A stretch of DNA of 64,000 nucleotides from Capitella teleta. Lineage: Eukaryota; Annelida; Polychaeta; Capitellidae. The position numbers were made by a program, and so were the translations under genes. The notes beneath the pieces are model-generated. The model saw only the letters and a list, made by a program, of their open reading frames with translations, was not told the origin of the DNA and did not search any database. Below, piece by piece: positions 45,130-55,880 of this stretch. Every line of letters starts with the position of its first letter. Within the stretch, counting starts at the first letter, position 1. Location: contig KB304272.1 in NCBI GenBank assembly GCA_000328365.1, forward strand, positions 140,739-204,738. Direction: 5' to 3'.

Positions 45130-45275
45130 AGGCTTTTATCCAGCCATACGTCCTATGCGTCCAATGGACGCCCAGTTTCAGATTTAGGACACCATAAAAA
45201 AAAATTTTGGACGCCCAAAAAATCGGAAAATGGACGCACAATTATTTCAAAAGTGGACGCCCTAAAATTTTCCAA
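45130..45275 (+). repeat. GACGCC-rich dispersed repeat, copy 1
   Basis: Starts AGGCTTTTATCCAGCCATAC and carries GGACGCC at roughly regular 20-30 base steps. It resembles the sequence at 48060-48200, which shares the AGGCT..TAGCC start, the GCGTCC pair and the spaced GACGCC units. Probably part of a transposon family; no coding part recognised. Confidence 0.55.
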
Positions 45276-46074
45276 AGTGGGTTTGTACAGAACTACTAAA
45301 GAACTCCGTAGTGATATGCATTGACGCCATGATAAAAAGGCGCAAATCCAAAGCTGAAGCGAGAATCAGGGGAGCGTTATGTTACATGCTCGATGATTGG
45401 TCCATTCTTGGACTGAATTTATGCAGCTCTCTGAGATTTTTGCATTTTGGTTGCCAATTGTGTAATATATTTTTTGTTAGCAGCTAGTCTGTGTGCAATT
45501 GCTCATTGGAATGAGTTACATGATCTTATTTGTTATTTCTTTTTGTCTTGTGTTTTTTCTTTACTTTCCTCATGCTGCATCTTATTAATTCTAAAAGCCA
45601 TTATTTTTGCTGTGGTGTCAATCATCCTCTGATGCTTATGGTGTGCAGTTATTTCTTCTATCTATTTTATTTTGTATGCTATATTAAGCATTATTGCTTC
45701 AACATTAGTGTGTTAATTTTATCTCCGATATTAGTAGTCTTAGCATAACAATGTTGCTCACTATCTAGTCTGTGACTATGAGCTACTTAGTCACTGAAAT
45801 AAGCTATCTTGATCTCTTCTTTACCATATGTCTCAACTCTCAACCACTTAACCCTGCACATTCCTGCAATGTAGGCTTTATTAATTAGCTGTCCAGCTTT
45901 TTACCCATTTTTCTCTCATTTATGATCTTGATAAGCCACTAAAATGTAAAGTACTACTTCTGTTGGAGTTGCATTGTACAATGTTGGAACATGTTTGACA
46001 ACATACTTCTGTTTTTGTATGTTTTCCAATGCCAAATCATTAATGAAAGAAACATCTTGACAGATAATATGAAT

Positions 46075-46930
46075 GAGATCACAATGAGTCCGTCTTGGAA
46101 GATTAAAAAGGCGGCGTTAACACTTTCGCCAACATAAATGTATCTTCTCGATATTTGAGCTATTTAAATGCCACAACTGACAACCGTATAAAGGCATACA
46201 ATATGTTTTAAAAAGACGATATTTGACCTCAATATCAACACAAGAAAATAATGTACATAAAGAATTACAATGCATAATCATTTCACGAATATATTTTTTA
46301 GCTTGACTCCGTTAGTGACTTCAAATGTTTTTGATGTATGGTCGCACCATTTAACGCGTACTTTCTGCTGAGTATAAGAATAAGCAAGAAATCTACAGAT
46401 CAACGGGCACATACCCTTGGCATTCAGGGCACGGAATAGCTTGACGTAGTTAACCCGATCGAAAGCTTGGGAAGCGTCCAATAACATAATATATATTTCA
46501 CCTTCATTAGAAGTATAATATTTTGACACTTCATCAATAACGAGAGTACATTGCACTGTCGAATGAGATTGCTTAAAACCAAATTGAAAGTCATTACTGT
46601 ACAGCAAACCACTAAATTTGTTCATAATAATTCTATCGAGAATTTTACCTAAAATACTACTAAGGGTAATACCACGGTAATTAGAACTGCTATTAATAGA
46701 ATTTCTATCGTTCTTCACAATAGGTGATATAGTTTCCAACAAGAAAGAATCAGGAACAAAGCCATGGTTGATCATCGCAGTAAAGAGGTTAATTTTCTGA
46801 ATAAGAGGGGTGTGCCATTAATCAGGTGGTCAGATTGCTGGTTTTGACCGTCAGATTTGCCTGTTTTTAAACCACTCACAGCCTTTTTAACATCAGCGGT
46901 GTCATAGACTGATAGGAGAAAATAATTACT
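46075..46930 (-). mobile_element. LINE (non-LTR) reverse-transcriptase fragment, CR1/Jockey-like, decayed
   Basis: Read on the minus strand it gives DVKKAVSGLKTGKSDG, SDHLINGTPLLFRKL, then after a frameshift a 165-codon frame (46278-46775) with NYRGITLSSILGKILDRIIM, FQFGFKQSHSTVQCTLVIDE, MLLDASQAFDRVNYVKLFRA (motif A) and FEVTNGVK. The YADD catalytic block is missing. The frame jumps to a downstream piece reading VKYRLFKTYCMPLYGCQLWH and CWRKCVNAAF. So an internal deletion and at least one frameshift are present and the copy is inactive. No ends, target duplications or endonuclease seen. Confidence 0.85.
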
Positions 46931-48059
46931 CTGGTGTTAACGCTCTATATGGTTGCGGTGTTGAAATTATGCAGTCTTTGCCTATTCGGTCTGAAATCTA
47001 AATCAGCTCAAATCCAGGCATCATTCTGCAAGTATCCAGGACCATCATCCGATCGGCAGAAAGCAACATTTATTCTCTTGAATAAAGTAGCTGGACAATA
47101 GTGGACATTAGAGGGAGAACTGAAGGAACCAATTACGTCATGGTGTCATGACTAACGTTATGATTTCAGAATATCAGGTCACAAAGCTCACACGCAGCCA
47201 AAAACTCACTGAGTTCTTATTTTTATTCAGGACATAATTATTCAACAATTTTATTATTTCCAAAGATAATTAACAATAATTATGAGGAAGATGAACACAA
47301 AGGGGTGTTGTTTTTATATAATTATTCTTCAGAACTTCACAGCGAATTGTTGCATTGTTGTGTGCATGTGCATGTGCATGCACCGCTTACAACAATCAAA
47401 TCTGAGCCTCAACAGAGACCACTCTAAGGGGGAAGAGGGGGGAATCCGGAGATGACGTCATCGCTCTGCTATCTTCCACTGCAAACCCACGCCGTCCAAC
47501 CAAAGATACTTCATTTAGGTATTTTTGGTTCAACAGAGCTCCGTGCGATGTCGTTCTGCGCAAAGCTCATTGTTTGGTGAGCATTCTGTGTGACTCAGAC
47601 GCCGTTCATTACGTCACTGCTCACATTATGACCCAGAAGATCTGCTGCCATGAAGTATTGCATATTTTGTTTGCTGTTGTTCTTCTGTTACGTAATTTAG
47701 AAGAAAATGCATTGTTATATGTATATACATGTACTTATATATGCATGCATATAATGTTAGTTAATGTAAGTTAATTTTGAATGAGGGAGGAACATTTAAA
47801 TGCGCGTGGTGAGTGATCGTGAAGAGAGCAGAATTAGATAAGTTCAATGAAAACTCGGCATGCTGGTGCTTTATGCTTTAAATAGCCTATAATAGTCCCC
47901 TTAAATTCCAAGCTACTCCAAATGAGCACTTCAACATTGCACAGTCATTTTAGGATTTCTCTGCAGACACCGGCGGTGTCGCAAATTAAGCGTCATTCAG
48001 AACTTGGTTCGGTCGCTGACCGAGATTTTTAGGATCAGGGTCAGTTCTCTAAGATCACC
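46931..48059. other. Non-coding spacer
   Basis: Mixed AT-rich DNA. The small ORF at 47574-47774 has no recognisable content. No repeat boundary is clear. Confidence 0.4.
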
Positions 48060-48200
48060 AGCGTACAGGCTGTTAGCCGTGCGTCCATGCGTCCTGGGGA
48101 CGCCTCATTTCAGTTTTGAGACGCCTCAATGTTTTCAATAGGACGCCTCTAATTCTACAGAAATGACGCCTCGATTTTGCTGCAGTGGACGGGTTGTGTT
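48060..48200 (+). repeat. GACGCC-rich dispersed repeat, copy 2
   Basis: Starts ACAGGCTGTTAGCCGTGCGT and carries GACGCCTC four or more times at 20-30 base steps. Partner of the copy at 45130-45275, well diverged. Confidence 0.55.
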
Positions 48201-49689
48201 TTATTGTCGGTCACTCACTGATTAGATGAATAACGTCTTTAAGAACGCTAGAATACTTATCTGGTTGTCGTATTTTTAATCTCTTTTGACAAACCTTTGT
48301 AAGAGCAAAACAAACAAGCTCAATTATCAGTCATCAAACGGCTCAATGTAAATAGCGGTGGACTTTCTAGGCAATGGGAAGTTGGGAACTCCTCACTTAT
48401 GTTATTCGCTTTCATCGTCCGTGCGCTTTGTTTCTTCAGCAAATAGTTTTAGCAGATAATTTCAGTATTTTTAATTGTCTTCTGAGACGCTGCTCTCATT
48501 GGCCTAAACTTGAGCTTATATAAATACGCCTTACGGCCTAAGCCAATCATGTTTCAGATGACCTGATTAGCCCCCCAGCATGTTCTCCCGGTTTTAGCCA
48601 CAACTATAGTAGTTGTTTCCATTTCGGAGGATTAGCTCCATCCGCCTCATATTGCTGGGAGTAATCCTTTTGGGTTTTATTTGATTGACAAGTGGACATA
48701 TTAATTATGCACTTCATAAACAAGGCTATTGTATTTTCTATGAATATTACGGTGGCCGCGCTCGATGTTGCTCTTGTCACTTGAGCGTTCCGCCCGCTTT
48801 TTTGTGATCCTTAAAAAAGTTGGGACACCCTGTAAAAATCCTAGCTAAGAGCCTGCCAGGCATAGCACCAACGATACAATCGGAGTCTTGATAGCAAACT
48901 GCGAACTGAAAGACTGCGAGAGTCTACCTTTCATCATATTTTATTCAATTTCCTATCAATATACATTTCATTTCATTTCATTTCATTTATTATATTTAAA
49001 AACGCATTTTCAGCAATATCAAAAGAACATTCAAATGCGCAAATGTTATACATGACGCGGCCTCAAGATGAACTTTGAGATCTGAAAACAAAATAAAGTT
49101 ATCAGTTTACCTTCAGCCTAAGTCAGCAACAATGCGTTTTGACTGCTGTACAATTATTGGGTACTGATCAAACTTTTCAAATTGGTTCTGGACTCTGTAG
49201 ACTCGAAGATCGCATTTGTCAGCTCTATAAAACTGTGTATTTAAGCCTTCTTCTTCTTTTTTTTTTTTTTTTCTTTTTTTTTTGTCCCGTCGTATCTCAT
49301 CGATCCTTATACTCATTGTGAATAAAATCCACTCATTCAATTCATTTAATGTTCAATTAAATTAAATTCAAAGCAAGTTTTCTTTACATATGTACTACTT
49401 TAGGTAATAAATAGTTGAAAGGGACTCGCATTAAAATTGTAGGCTCGTGTATGATAATGCATGAATCAATGAAACATGAAACAGAATCTAGTATTTTTAA
49501 AATTACGAATATGTAAAACTAATTAGTGCGTTATGCTGACTCTGCACTTCGGCCACTGATTCATTCGGATGCTAAGGCCCCGGATGTTTATCGCCTCTAT
49601 CTCTGCTTTGATTAATATTATATATCAATGGTAATTTAAACCATTTTGAGATCAGGATTTTCTGTCCTGATTACGAAGAGCGATCATAC
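48201..49689. other. Non-coding spacer with simple repeats
   Basis: Holds an (ATTTC)n run near 48966 and a T-rich run near 49255-49282. No gene seen. Confidence 0.45.
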
Positions 49690-49785
49690 GGAGTGTAGGT
49701 CACATTAACATATGGAATGTAGGTCACATTAACATATGGAATGTAGGTCACATTAACATATGGAATGTAGGTCACATTAACATAC
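49690..49785 (+). repeat. 24-bp tandem array, four copies
   Basis: Unit GGAATGTAGGTCACATTAAC plus ATAT, four copies with one or two changes. Confidence 0.95.
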
Positions 49786-50220
49786 GAATGGGTGCATCAT
49801 GAGTCCAGACTGTTCTGATACCAAGGGGTTTATGTGGATTCGGAATGCGACGTGAGACTGTTGATCATTTATGAAAAAACTCCGTTCAGCGTACTTTCGG
49901 GATGGAGCAGGGCCATTAGTGTTGGATCTGCTGAGAATTCTCTGAGAGAAGCGGGCAAAAATAATTAAGTGCAGATATGAATCCTGAATGATGCAACACG
50001 AGAACCGATCAAGCAATAGATGAATGGACACGCTCAAAGACGGCAAGTTTTCTTGTGAAAGAAGAAAGCTCTCATGCATGTGGAATAGGGACAGGGGGTT
50101 CCATTTCTACCGATGCTGCATCTAAAAGCCTCCTGTCAATTTCGGATGAGAAACATTCAAACATGTGATGGAAAAATTGAAGACCTTCTAGTTGATATTT
50201 TTCATATTTGACGGAATATT

Positions 50221-50761
50221 ATGCCCAAATATTTCAACGGCAATTTCACAACTGTTTGTTTTCAGTCAGCAGCTGCCAATAAATATCAACATACAGCACT
50301 TAAAAGCAGACCTCTGGTCATTTCGGAACTTCTTAAGATCGATTCTATTGGCTTTTATGAATGTGAAGGGACCAATTTTGAAACGACCCGTCAGCTTTAT
50401 GAATACAATTCAAGACCAAATGAAATGCGACTTCCTTATTCAGGTAGAATAGCTCACAAAGAGAACAGTGCGAGATTTCTTTTATCAGAACTGCTGAAAG
50501 AACTACTCAATCGCGGCTCCCATAGTGAACAATAGGAGAATTGCGTCGATGAATTCCCAACCGGATGAAATCGAATCCGAGAAGAAAGCAATATTGTACA
50601 CCTGTCAAAATTGTATTGGTATCAAGGAATTAACACCTAACAGGTGTCATATGTCAAATAAATGTCACAGCCGGCTAAAAGATGTATTGTTTCGACTTAG
50701 GGGTGCATCTCCTATCATTCTCAACTATTTCCATCAGAGATTCTCTTCAATAAAATTATAA
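50221..50761 (+). CDS. Unrecognised ORF pair, possible exons or gene remnant
   Basis: Two ORFs overlap by about ten bases in different frames: 50221-50535 (104 codons, includes RIAHKENSARFLLSELLKEL) and 50525-50761 (78 codons, includes CQNCIGIKELTPNRCHMSNK). Their composition looks more protein-like than the surrounding frames, but I recognise no family and no splice chain. They could be one frameshifted gene, two exons or chance. Confidence 0.2.
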
Positions 50762-50988
50762 GGTTTAGAAATTTGCAATAGGATGATATTCATGATCTGA
50801 CAGCAGGATGACCACGCCCTAAAGCGTACCTGCCTGTTATTACTGGCTAGGGAGCGGTTGTCAGAGATACCTTGTGCCAATTAATAAACTGTCGTTTCAA
50901 TGAATGAATGTAACAAAACCGCCATGTATAACATGCTTTAATAAAAGAGAGTTTCAAGTTTGACATTTCTAACAATCGAATAATATTA

Positions 50989-51126
50989 CGATATAAGATG
51001 AAAACACATGAATTGAAGATGCGATATAAAATGAAAACACATGAATTGTAGATGCGATATAAAATGAAAAACATGAATTGTAGATGCGATATAAAATGAA
51101 AACACATAATTTGAAGATGCGATATA
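50989..51126 (+). repeat. About 36-bp tandem array, four copies
   Basis: Unit GATGCGATATAAAATGAAAA plus CACATGAATTGTA, about four imperfect copies. Lies just beyond the 3' end of the amine oxidase gene. Confidence 0.9.
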
Positions 51127-51237
51127 ATTATAACAAATTGAGTAGAGATATAAACGAGGTCAATGTCGTAATAATTATCACATGATAAAACATCAGCGTT
51201 ATCAAGCATCAATTAGTCTCAACAGGTATAACAGCAA

Positions 51238-51999
51238 TCAGCGTGACAGGTGACCAAAGAACTTCTCTTGATGCTTCTGAAAAAGGCGTTCCACGGTGTC
51301 CACCGCACCCTCAGCCCACACTTGGCAAGGTCCGGGGCAATAGGCATCGCCCACCACAAACACGTCCTCTGCCGGCCGAGGTCGCTGCAACTCAGCAGCC
51401 AATGTTTCCCACCAAACACCCGTTTTCCAAAAGAAGCGTGCTCCCCTTGACGGGGAGTGCGTCCAGTCCACCACGTAGACGTCATCTGGCGGAGGAACAT
51501 GTTTAACTCCGTAGATAAGCGCAAGCGTCTGTGTCACGTCCTGCACCAGGTGGGAGCTATTGTCACACGACATCTTCATGAACCCGTTGTACATGGTGGT
51601 GCCGAGCAAGGAATGGAAGTAATCGTAGTCGCTGCCATCAAGGTTAGCAACCATAAACAGGTGCTTAGGTCTAGGGTCATTGTCCGTGGTGTATCCAGGG
51701 CCCTGCTCAGCCACCTCGGGCCTCACGTGCATCTCCCCCACGTAACGCACTCGCTTGATCGGGAGGTCAGTAATGACGTCCTGCATCCAGGGCTCGTGGT
51801 ACTCGGTCCACCACTTGCTGCTGTACACGAAGTAAGCGACCAATCCAGGCACGGCCTCCAGGGTCGTGAGGCGCTGCTGCAGTTGGTGCCACTCGGCGTC
51901 CTCGTGAATCCCAGGCGTGAACTTCTTCCACAGAACTCGAGCCAGTGCTGGTGGTGGTAGCGCCATGACCACCTTCTTGGCGCATATGTTGCTGCTCGC
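51238..51999 (-). CDS. Amine oxidase exon 7: C-terminal half and stop
   Basis: Encodes ICAKKVVMALPPPALARVLW, a substrate domain and VFVVGDAYCPGPCQVWAEGA, ending GHLSR and TGA. Plus-strand ORFs here are shadows. Confidence 0.93.
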   Translation of the reverse strand, partial: ASSNICAKKVVMALPPPALARVLWKKFTPGIHEDAEWHQLQQRLTTLEAVPGLVAYFVYSSKWWTEYHEPWMQDVITDLPIKRVRYVGEMHVRPEVAEQGPGYTTDNDPRPKHLFMVANLDGSDYDYFHSLLGTTMYNGFMKMSCDNSSHLVQDVTQTLALIYGVKHVPPPDDVYVVDWTHSPSRGARFFWKTGVWWETLAAELQRPRPAEDVFVVGDAYCPGPCQVWAEGAVDTVERLFQKHQEKFFGHLSR

Positions 52000-54074
52000 C
52001 TGTGATGCAAATGGATAGAATGTGAAGTCAGGAAGACCGCACGACACTCACTCTCCTGTCGGTCGTGACGTCATTTTTAGTTCTCGTGTGGATGAATATC
52101 ATGTCGTAATACCCGTCTTCCTTCGTGATGCAAGCCAGGCGTTTGTTTTTGTGGATTTTGTGTCTGTGGAACAAGTTGGTTGGAACTGTTTTGCGTCGAG
52201 GAATGAAGCTCACCTCAAAGGGTCCGAAGCGACGAATTCCTCCGCAAGACGTTTGGGCACAGCATCCATACCTTCCTTCAATGTCATCTGACCCTCATTC
52301 CTATCCAGGGTAATTGCAGCCAGAAGGGCAGCGTTGCTATTGCTGGTCATACTTCGCCAAGGGGAAGTGTCGCTGAGCATGCTGATGGCTTCGAAGCTAG
52401 CCTCGCGTGCCAGAAAGTTCCAGAATCTACAGTGGTCAAAATCAATGGATGAAATATGTAAGCCTTTAGCGTTACCCTTGAAGGTAAAGATGTCGTCCTT
52501 CTTTGTCAGTCGCGTACAGTGGATGAGTGTGGAGATTGGAGTTGTTAGCCAGAAGTTTTCCCAGAATAAATCTGCAGAAAGAAGCAGAAACCATGCTGCA
52601 CATCCAATCACGTCAACTCACTTGCGCAGATCCTTCGGTTGTCTTCCCAGTTCGTCCCTCCGGAGGTGGTACGGGTTCTTGCCACCAAGCATGAGCGGAT
52701 CCTTGCTGTTAAGATCCCTCAGTGTCAGGCTTCGGCCACGCAAATATAGAATAGGTGGGTCGCGGTTCGGTGGGTGGAACTCGACGGGTGTTAACTTCAG
52801 CACATGGATCGTATGGTTCAGGGTAGAATGCTGCTGTGGAAGGTAAAAGAGAGCGCCTAATTCGGCGTTGACGGGCGAACTGGCTTCGGGGAAGGGCCGC
52901 CACGTGTGCATGCGGCCGCCCACCCGCTCGCTCGTCTCCATCACGGCCACTCGCTGTTGCGCGTCTCGTAGGCGCCACGCTGTGTAAGTGCCCGATAGGC
53001 CAGCGCCTATTACGGCCACGTCCAGGCATGCTGAAGACAAAAAGGTCCACTGGGTGGGGAACCAAGGCCCTAGTACTACACTACGGTTACATATATAGCA
53101 GCGATTGCTTATACCACTGTATTGTGATTGGTATACACCATAGCTGACTTGTAAAATCACTCACTGTGAATTCTCTCTGCTCTTTCGGTGTCGAATTTCC
53201 ATTTGTGAACTGTGGAAAATGAAATTGCAATTAGTTTCAATTATTTATTAATCGCTTAATTGAACCCTAAACATGGGCAAATCGTTGACGCTTGTGGAAT
53301 AAATAATCACGGCATAATGCACTTGGACGTACATGGTGCAATCAAGTGATCAGTGAATGGTGAGTGCTTCTCGATTATTTATTCATGTCTCAGTGTAGAC
53401 AGGCATCGAGGCTCGATCGTGACGATTCTATTGGGACATGGTGTGTCCCAGAATCGATACAACTTCCGTGTATACGTTGCATTTGGAGAACAATATAATT
53501 ATGCACGTGTGTATACTCAGCCAGGGGCTTGTTTTGGGAGTCCAAATCGTATGCATGAGTGTCTGAGCCGACGCTTGCGCTGCAGACCCCAACGGAGTGT
53601 GATGCGGCAATGATTAGCATGGAGGCTAATGTATGCTAGCAGAAGGAGGGTTGCTTGTTGATGGGGGAGAGTCCATTGCTAATATTTAACCGATAAGGAT
53701 GCGTTATATTCCCTGAGGGCGTTTCAGGCAAAGAAAGCCACGATTCTCGCCGCATGGCAGTCAAATGAGCTCCGACATGTTTACATGAATATGATGGATG
53801 TTGCTCAAATGTAAAATGGCGCATGCAGGCGGAGAATGTTCGCCGAAAAGCTAAATACGCCGCTGTTACGCTGAGCATACTCACCCATCACAATGAGCAC
53901 AATGCACAACAAAGTCGCGACGATCATTATCAGCGTGGCGATCGTCTTCACATGGCTGCACACGAAGTCTCGGACGGAAACCTTCCGCTCGACCATCTCA
54001 TCGCCCGCCATGACCACGCTCAATCTCGGCGCCTGGCTGGGCCTCTTGCCCATGCGCGCTGCGTACGTCGGCAT
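51238..54074 (-). CDS. Escapin/aplysianin-type L-amino-acid oxidase with N-terminal membrane anchor, whole gene
   Basis: FAD-dependent amine oxidase. Family members oxidise L-amino acids to keto acids, ammonia and hydrogen peroxide. Seven exons join with all phases closing (1827 nt, 608 residues): 53885-54074, 53165-53209, 52622-53030, 52476-52571, 52214-52426, 52052-52163 and 51238-51999. VAVIGAGLSGTYTAWRL (GxGxxG) and ERVGGRMHTW bind FAD. LYLRGRSLTLRDLNSKD and TLKEGMDAVPKRL match escapin. DVFVVGDAYCPGPCQVWAEG is the C-terminal FAD segment. Instead of a signal peptide there is a basic N-tail and one hydrophobic segment (about residues 42-63), suggesting a type II membrane protein. Four of the six introns are 49-52 bp. 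Substrate cannot be told from sequence; a polyamine or other amine oxidase is a less likely alternative. Confidence 0.9.
52052..52163 (-). CDS. Amine oxidase exon 6
   Basis: Encodes RHKIHKNKRLACITKEDGYY and DMIFIHTRTKNDVTTDRR, a beta-strand region of the FAD domain. Phase 0 end before GTGAGT. Confidence 0.9.
52214..52426 (-). CDS. Amine oxidase exon 5
   Basis: Encodes GFWNFLAREASFEAISMLSD and NEGQMTLKEGMDAVPKRLAE. Aligns with the escapin helical and substrate domain. Introns of 49 and 50 bp flank it. Confidence 0.9.
52476..52571 (-). CDS. Amine oxidase exon 4
   Basis: Encodes KFILGKLLANNSNLHTHPLY and ATDKEGRHLYLQ. The frame was chosen by phase (one base completes K, two bases left); the longer ORF in another frame is wrong because it breaks both joins. 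Confidence 0.88.
52622..53030 (-). CDS. Amine oxidase exon 3: FAD-binding Rossmann fold
   Basis: Encodes CLDVAVIGAGLSGTYTAWRL, AVMETSERVGGRMHTWRPFP, LGALFYLPQQHS and DELGRQPKDL. Ends with AA before GTGAGT. Confidence 0.93.
53165..53209 (-). CDS. Amine oxidase exon 2: 45-bp micro-exon
   Basis: Flanked by TTTTCCACAG and GTGAGT, phase 1 at both ends; adds VHKWKFDTERAERIH between the membrane segment and the FAD domain. Exons 1 and 3 would also join in frame without it, so it could be skipped. Confidence 0.72.
53885..54074 (-). CDS. Amine oxidase exon 1: cytosolic tail and membrane anchor
   Basis: ATG in a good context (GCC before it) gives MPTYAARMGKRPSQAPRLSV, then HVKTIATLIMIVATLLCIVL as the membrane segment. 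Phase 1 end before GTGAGT. A second ATG seven codons later is possible. Confidence 0.82.
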
Positions 54075-55189
54075 GGCAACGGCTTACGAGTTGCCTGATC
54101 GCATTCATACACAAACAGCCCCGGCGGTCTCAGAACATTGCAGGCAGGGCGGAAAGCGTGGCAATGGCATCAGGCTTTTCCACTAGGGTTGTGGTGAAGA
54201 AGGCAGCGGGTCGATAGCTGCGCAGGCGCGAATCGTGGCATCCTGGTTGGCGAGAAACGATGCGTCGGTTGAGGAGCGTTGAGGGAACCTCAATGACCTG
54301 TAAAGAAAGAACGAGCAGAGAGTCACCGAGCGACAATTGCAAAGCCTGTTGTGTCTTCCAAACACGTCTCTGTGAAACTCATTCCAAGACCCCACTACCC
54401 TGCCAATACTTTCAGTGCTGGAACGTTGCTTAAATTCAGCGGTGCCGAGAGTTTAACTTGAAAGGCTTGTGTTATATACGGAAGATACTTCTTGTAGTTT
54501 AAAACGAGGATTTAGATAGTTACCTGCTCTATCTTTATGAGTATTAATGAGTTCCGAAATTAGTTGGTTTGATAGTTCGCACCAAAGTTCTAGGATTTCT
54601 TTCTCAATGATGTTGCAAATCCGTAAATTTGCAAAAAAAAAACAAAACAATATAGATTAATATAATTGAACTTAAAACTAAATAATAAATTATTGAATCA
54701 TGTCAACCACTCGTATATATCGGTTGGGCTCGATCACCAAGTTGATTATTTCGGCCATTGCTATCTAAGCCAGCGTTAAAATCATTTGATCAACAAACAC
54801 CAAGCAATTCCTGTTTGAACATTGATCAGCAGCTGTGTCGAGCTTGCAAGAGGCACGACTCAGCCATGTTATAAATACCACATCATATTGCTGTCGGTTT
54901 GTAGTTTAGAAACATATTAGATCTCACTGTAATAATGGATACTTTTAGCTGTCGCGGGTGGGTCACATTTTACTTTTTGTCAGCTCAGAATTCTATTTAT
55001 AGTAACACCTGACGAGACAAATTTCAAGTGTCTTCGTGGATAAAACTAAGACAGCCAATAAATCCGACGACCTTTTTTATGTCTAACGGGGGAATTTATT
55101 ACATGGACTTATAATATACAGTTACCGTACTTTTCATCTAATTATGAACTATTGCGTAATATGGAGCTGACATAACACTGGGGCATCGA
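54075..55189. other. Intergenic spacer upstream of the amine oxidase gene
   Basis: Promoter and possibly non-coding first exons of the amine oxidase may lie here. No TATA box at a fitting distance or other clear site seen. Confidence 0.4.
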
Positions 55190-55330
55190 GAAACTCAGTC
55201 GGTTTGACGGCTGACTGCAATCGTAGTCGAAGTCCTGGGTTCGAGATCAAATGGCGAATATATGATTGGGAATTTTAATTGTTGTTTGTTATAATTATAA
55301 TTATGCGGTGACTCTGGATCATAACCCCAA
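55190..55330 (+). mobile_element. tRNA-derived SINE, older copy
   Basis: Has an A-box-like AAACTCAGTCGGTT and a B-box GGGTTCGAGATC, followed by an AT-rich tail and GGTGACTCTGG, as in the fuller copy at 55532. Diverged and truncated. Confidence 0.65.
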
Positions 55331-55531
55331 TTATACCTGACATCTTTATGTCGATAAAATATGTATTATATTATTACATTATTATGTTATTATAAATTAT
55401 GAGTGCAAAACATGTAAGAAGCATGTAAGACTCACGTCGATCAACTGATTTAGTCAATAAAAGTGATCAATATGAGACGCATGATGGACTGGCGGCATAT
55501 GTTCATCTCTGTTGTGATTCTCTTAATGGTG

Positions 55532-55880
55532 CGGCACCGGATAGCTCAGTGGGTTAAACCGCTGACTATACAATCCAATGCCGACCGTGGGGGTCGAGGT
55601 CACGGGTTCTAGACCCGATCAGGCCACGGGCGTTATGATTGTGAATTATAATTGTAATTCGTTATAATTGTAATTCTTCGGTGACTCTGCAGTGCTGCCC
55701 AACTGCATAACAAGGCGGGGCGCTGTGTACTACTGTCTATGGTGGTATGCAGGATAAAGAACCCTTGGGATTTATCGATAAGAGTAGGGGGAAACCCCGG
55801 TCCTGGGCCTTCTGTTCTGGCGCCCGTATCATCCGATCGGATTGGGTGGAGCCGTAAAACCCCATCACTCACTCACTTAA
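55532..55880 (+). mobile_element. tRNA-derived SINE, fuller copy
   Basis: GGATAGCTCAGTGGGTTAAA (A box) and GGGTTCTAGACCCGATC (B box) head an element with an (ATAATTGTAATTC) stretch and a non-tRNA body to about 55880, ending in TCACTCACTCA. Same family as the copy 340 bp upstream. Confidence 0.75.

Noticed and set aside
51457-51960. Plus-strand 167-codon ORF
   Set aside because: Shadow of amine oxidase exon 7; no family resemblance.
52210-52611. Single 133-codon minus-strand oxidase exon
   Set aside because: It contains a 49-bp intron; two exons (52476-52571 and 52214-52426) restore both frame and similarity to escapin.
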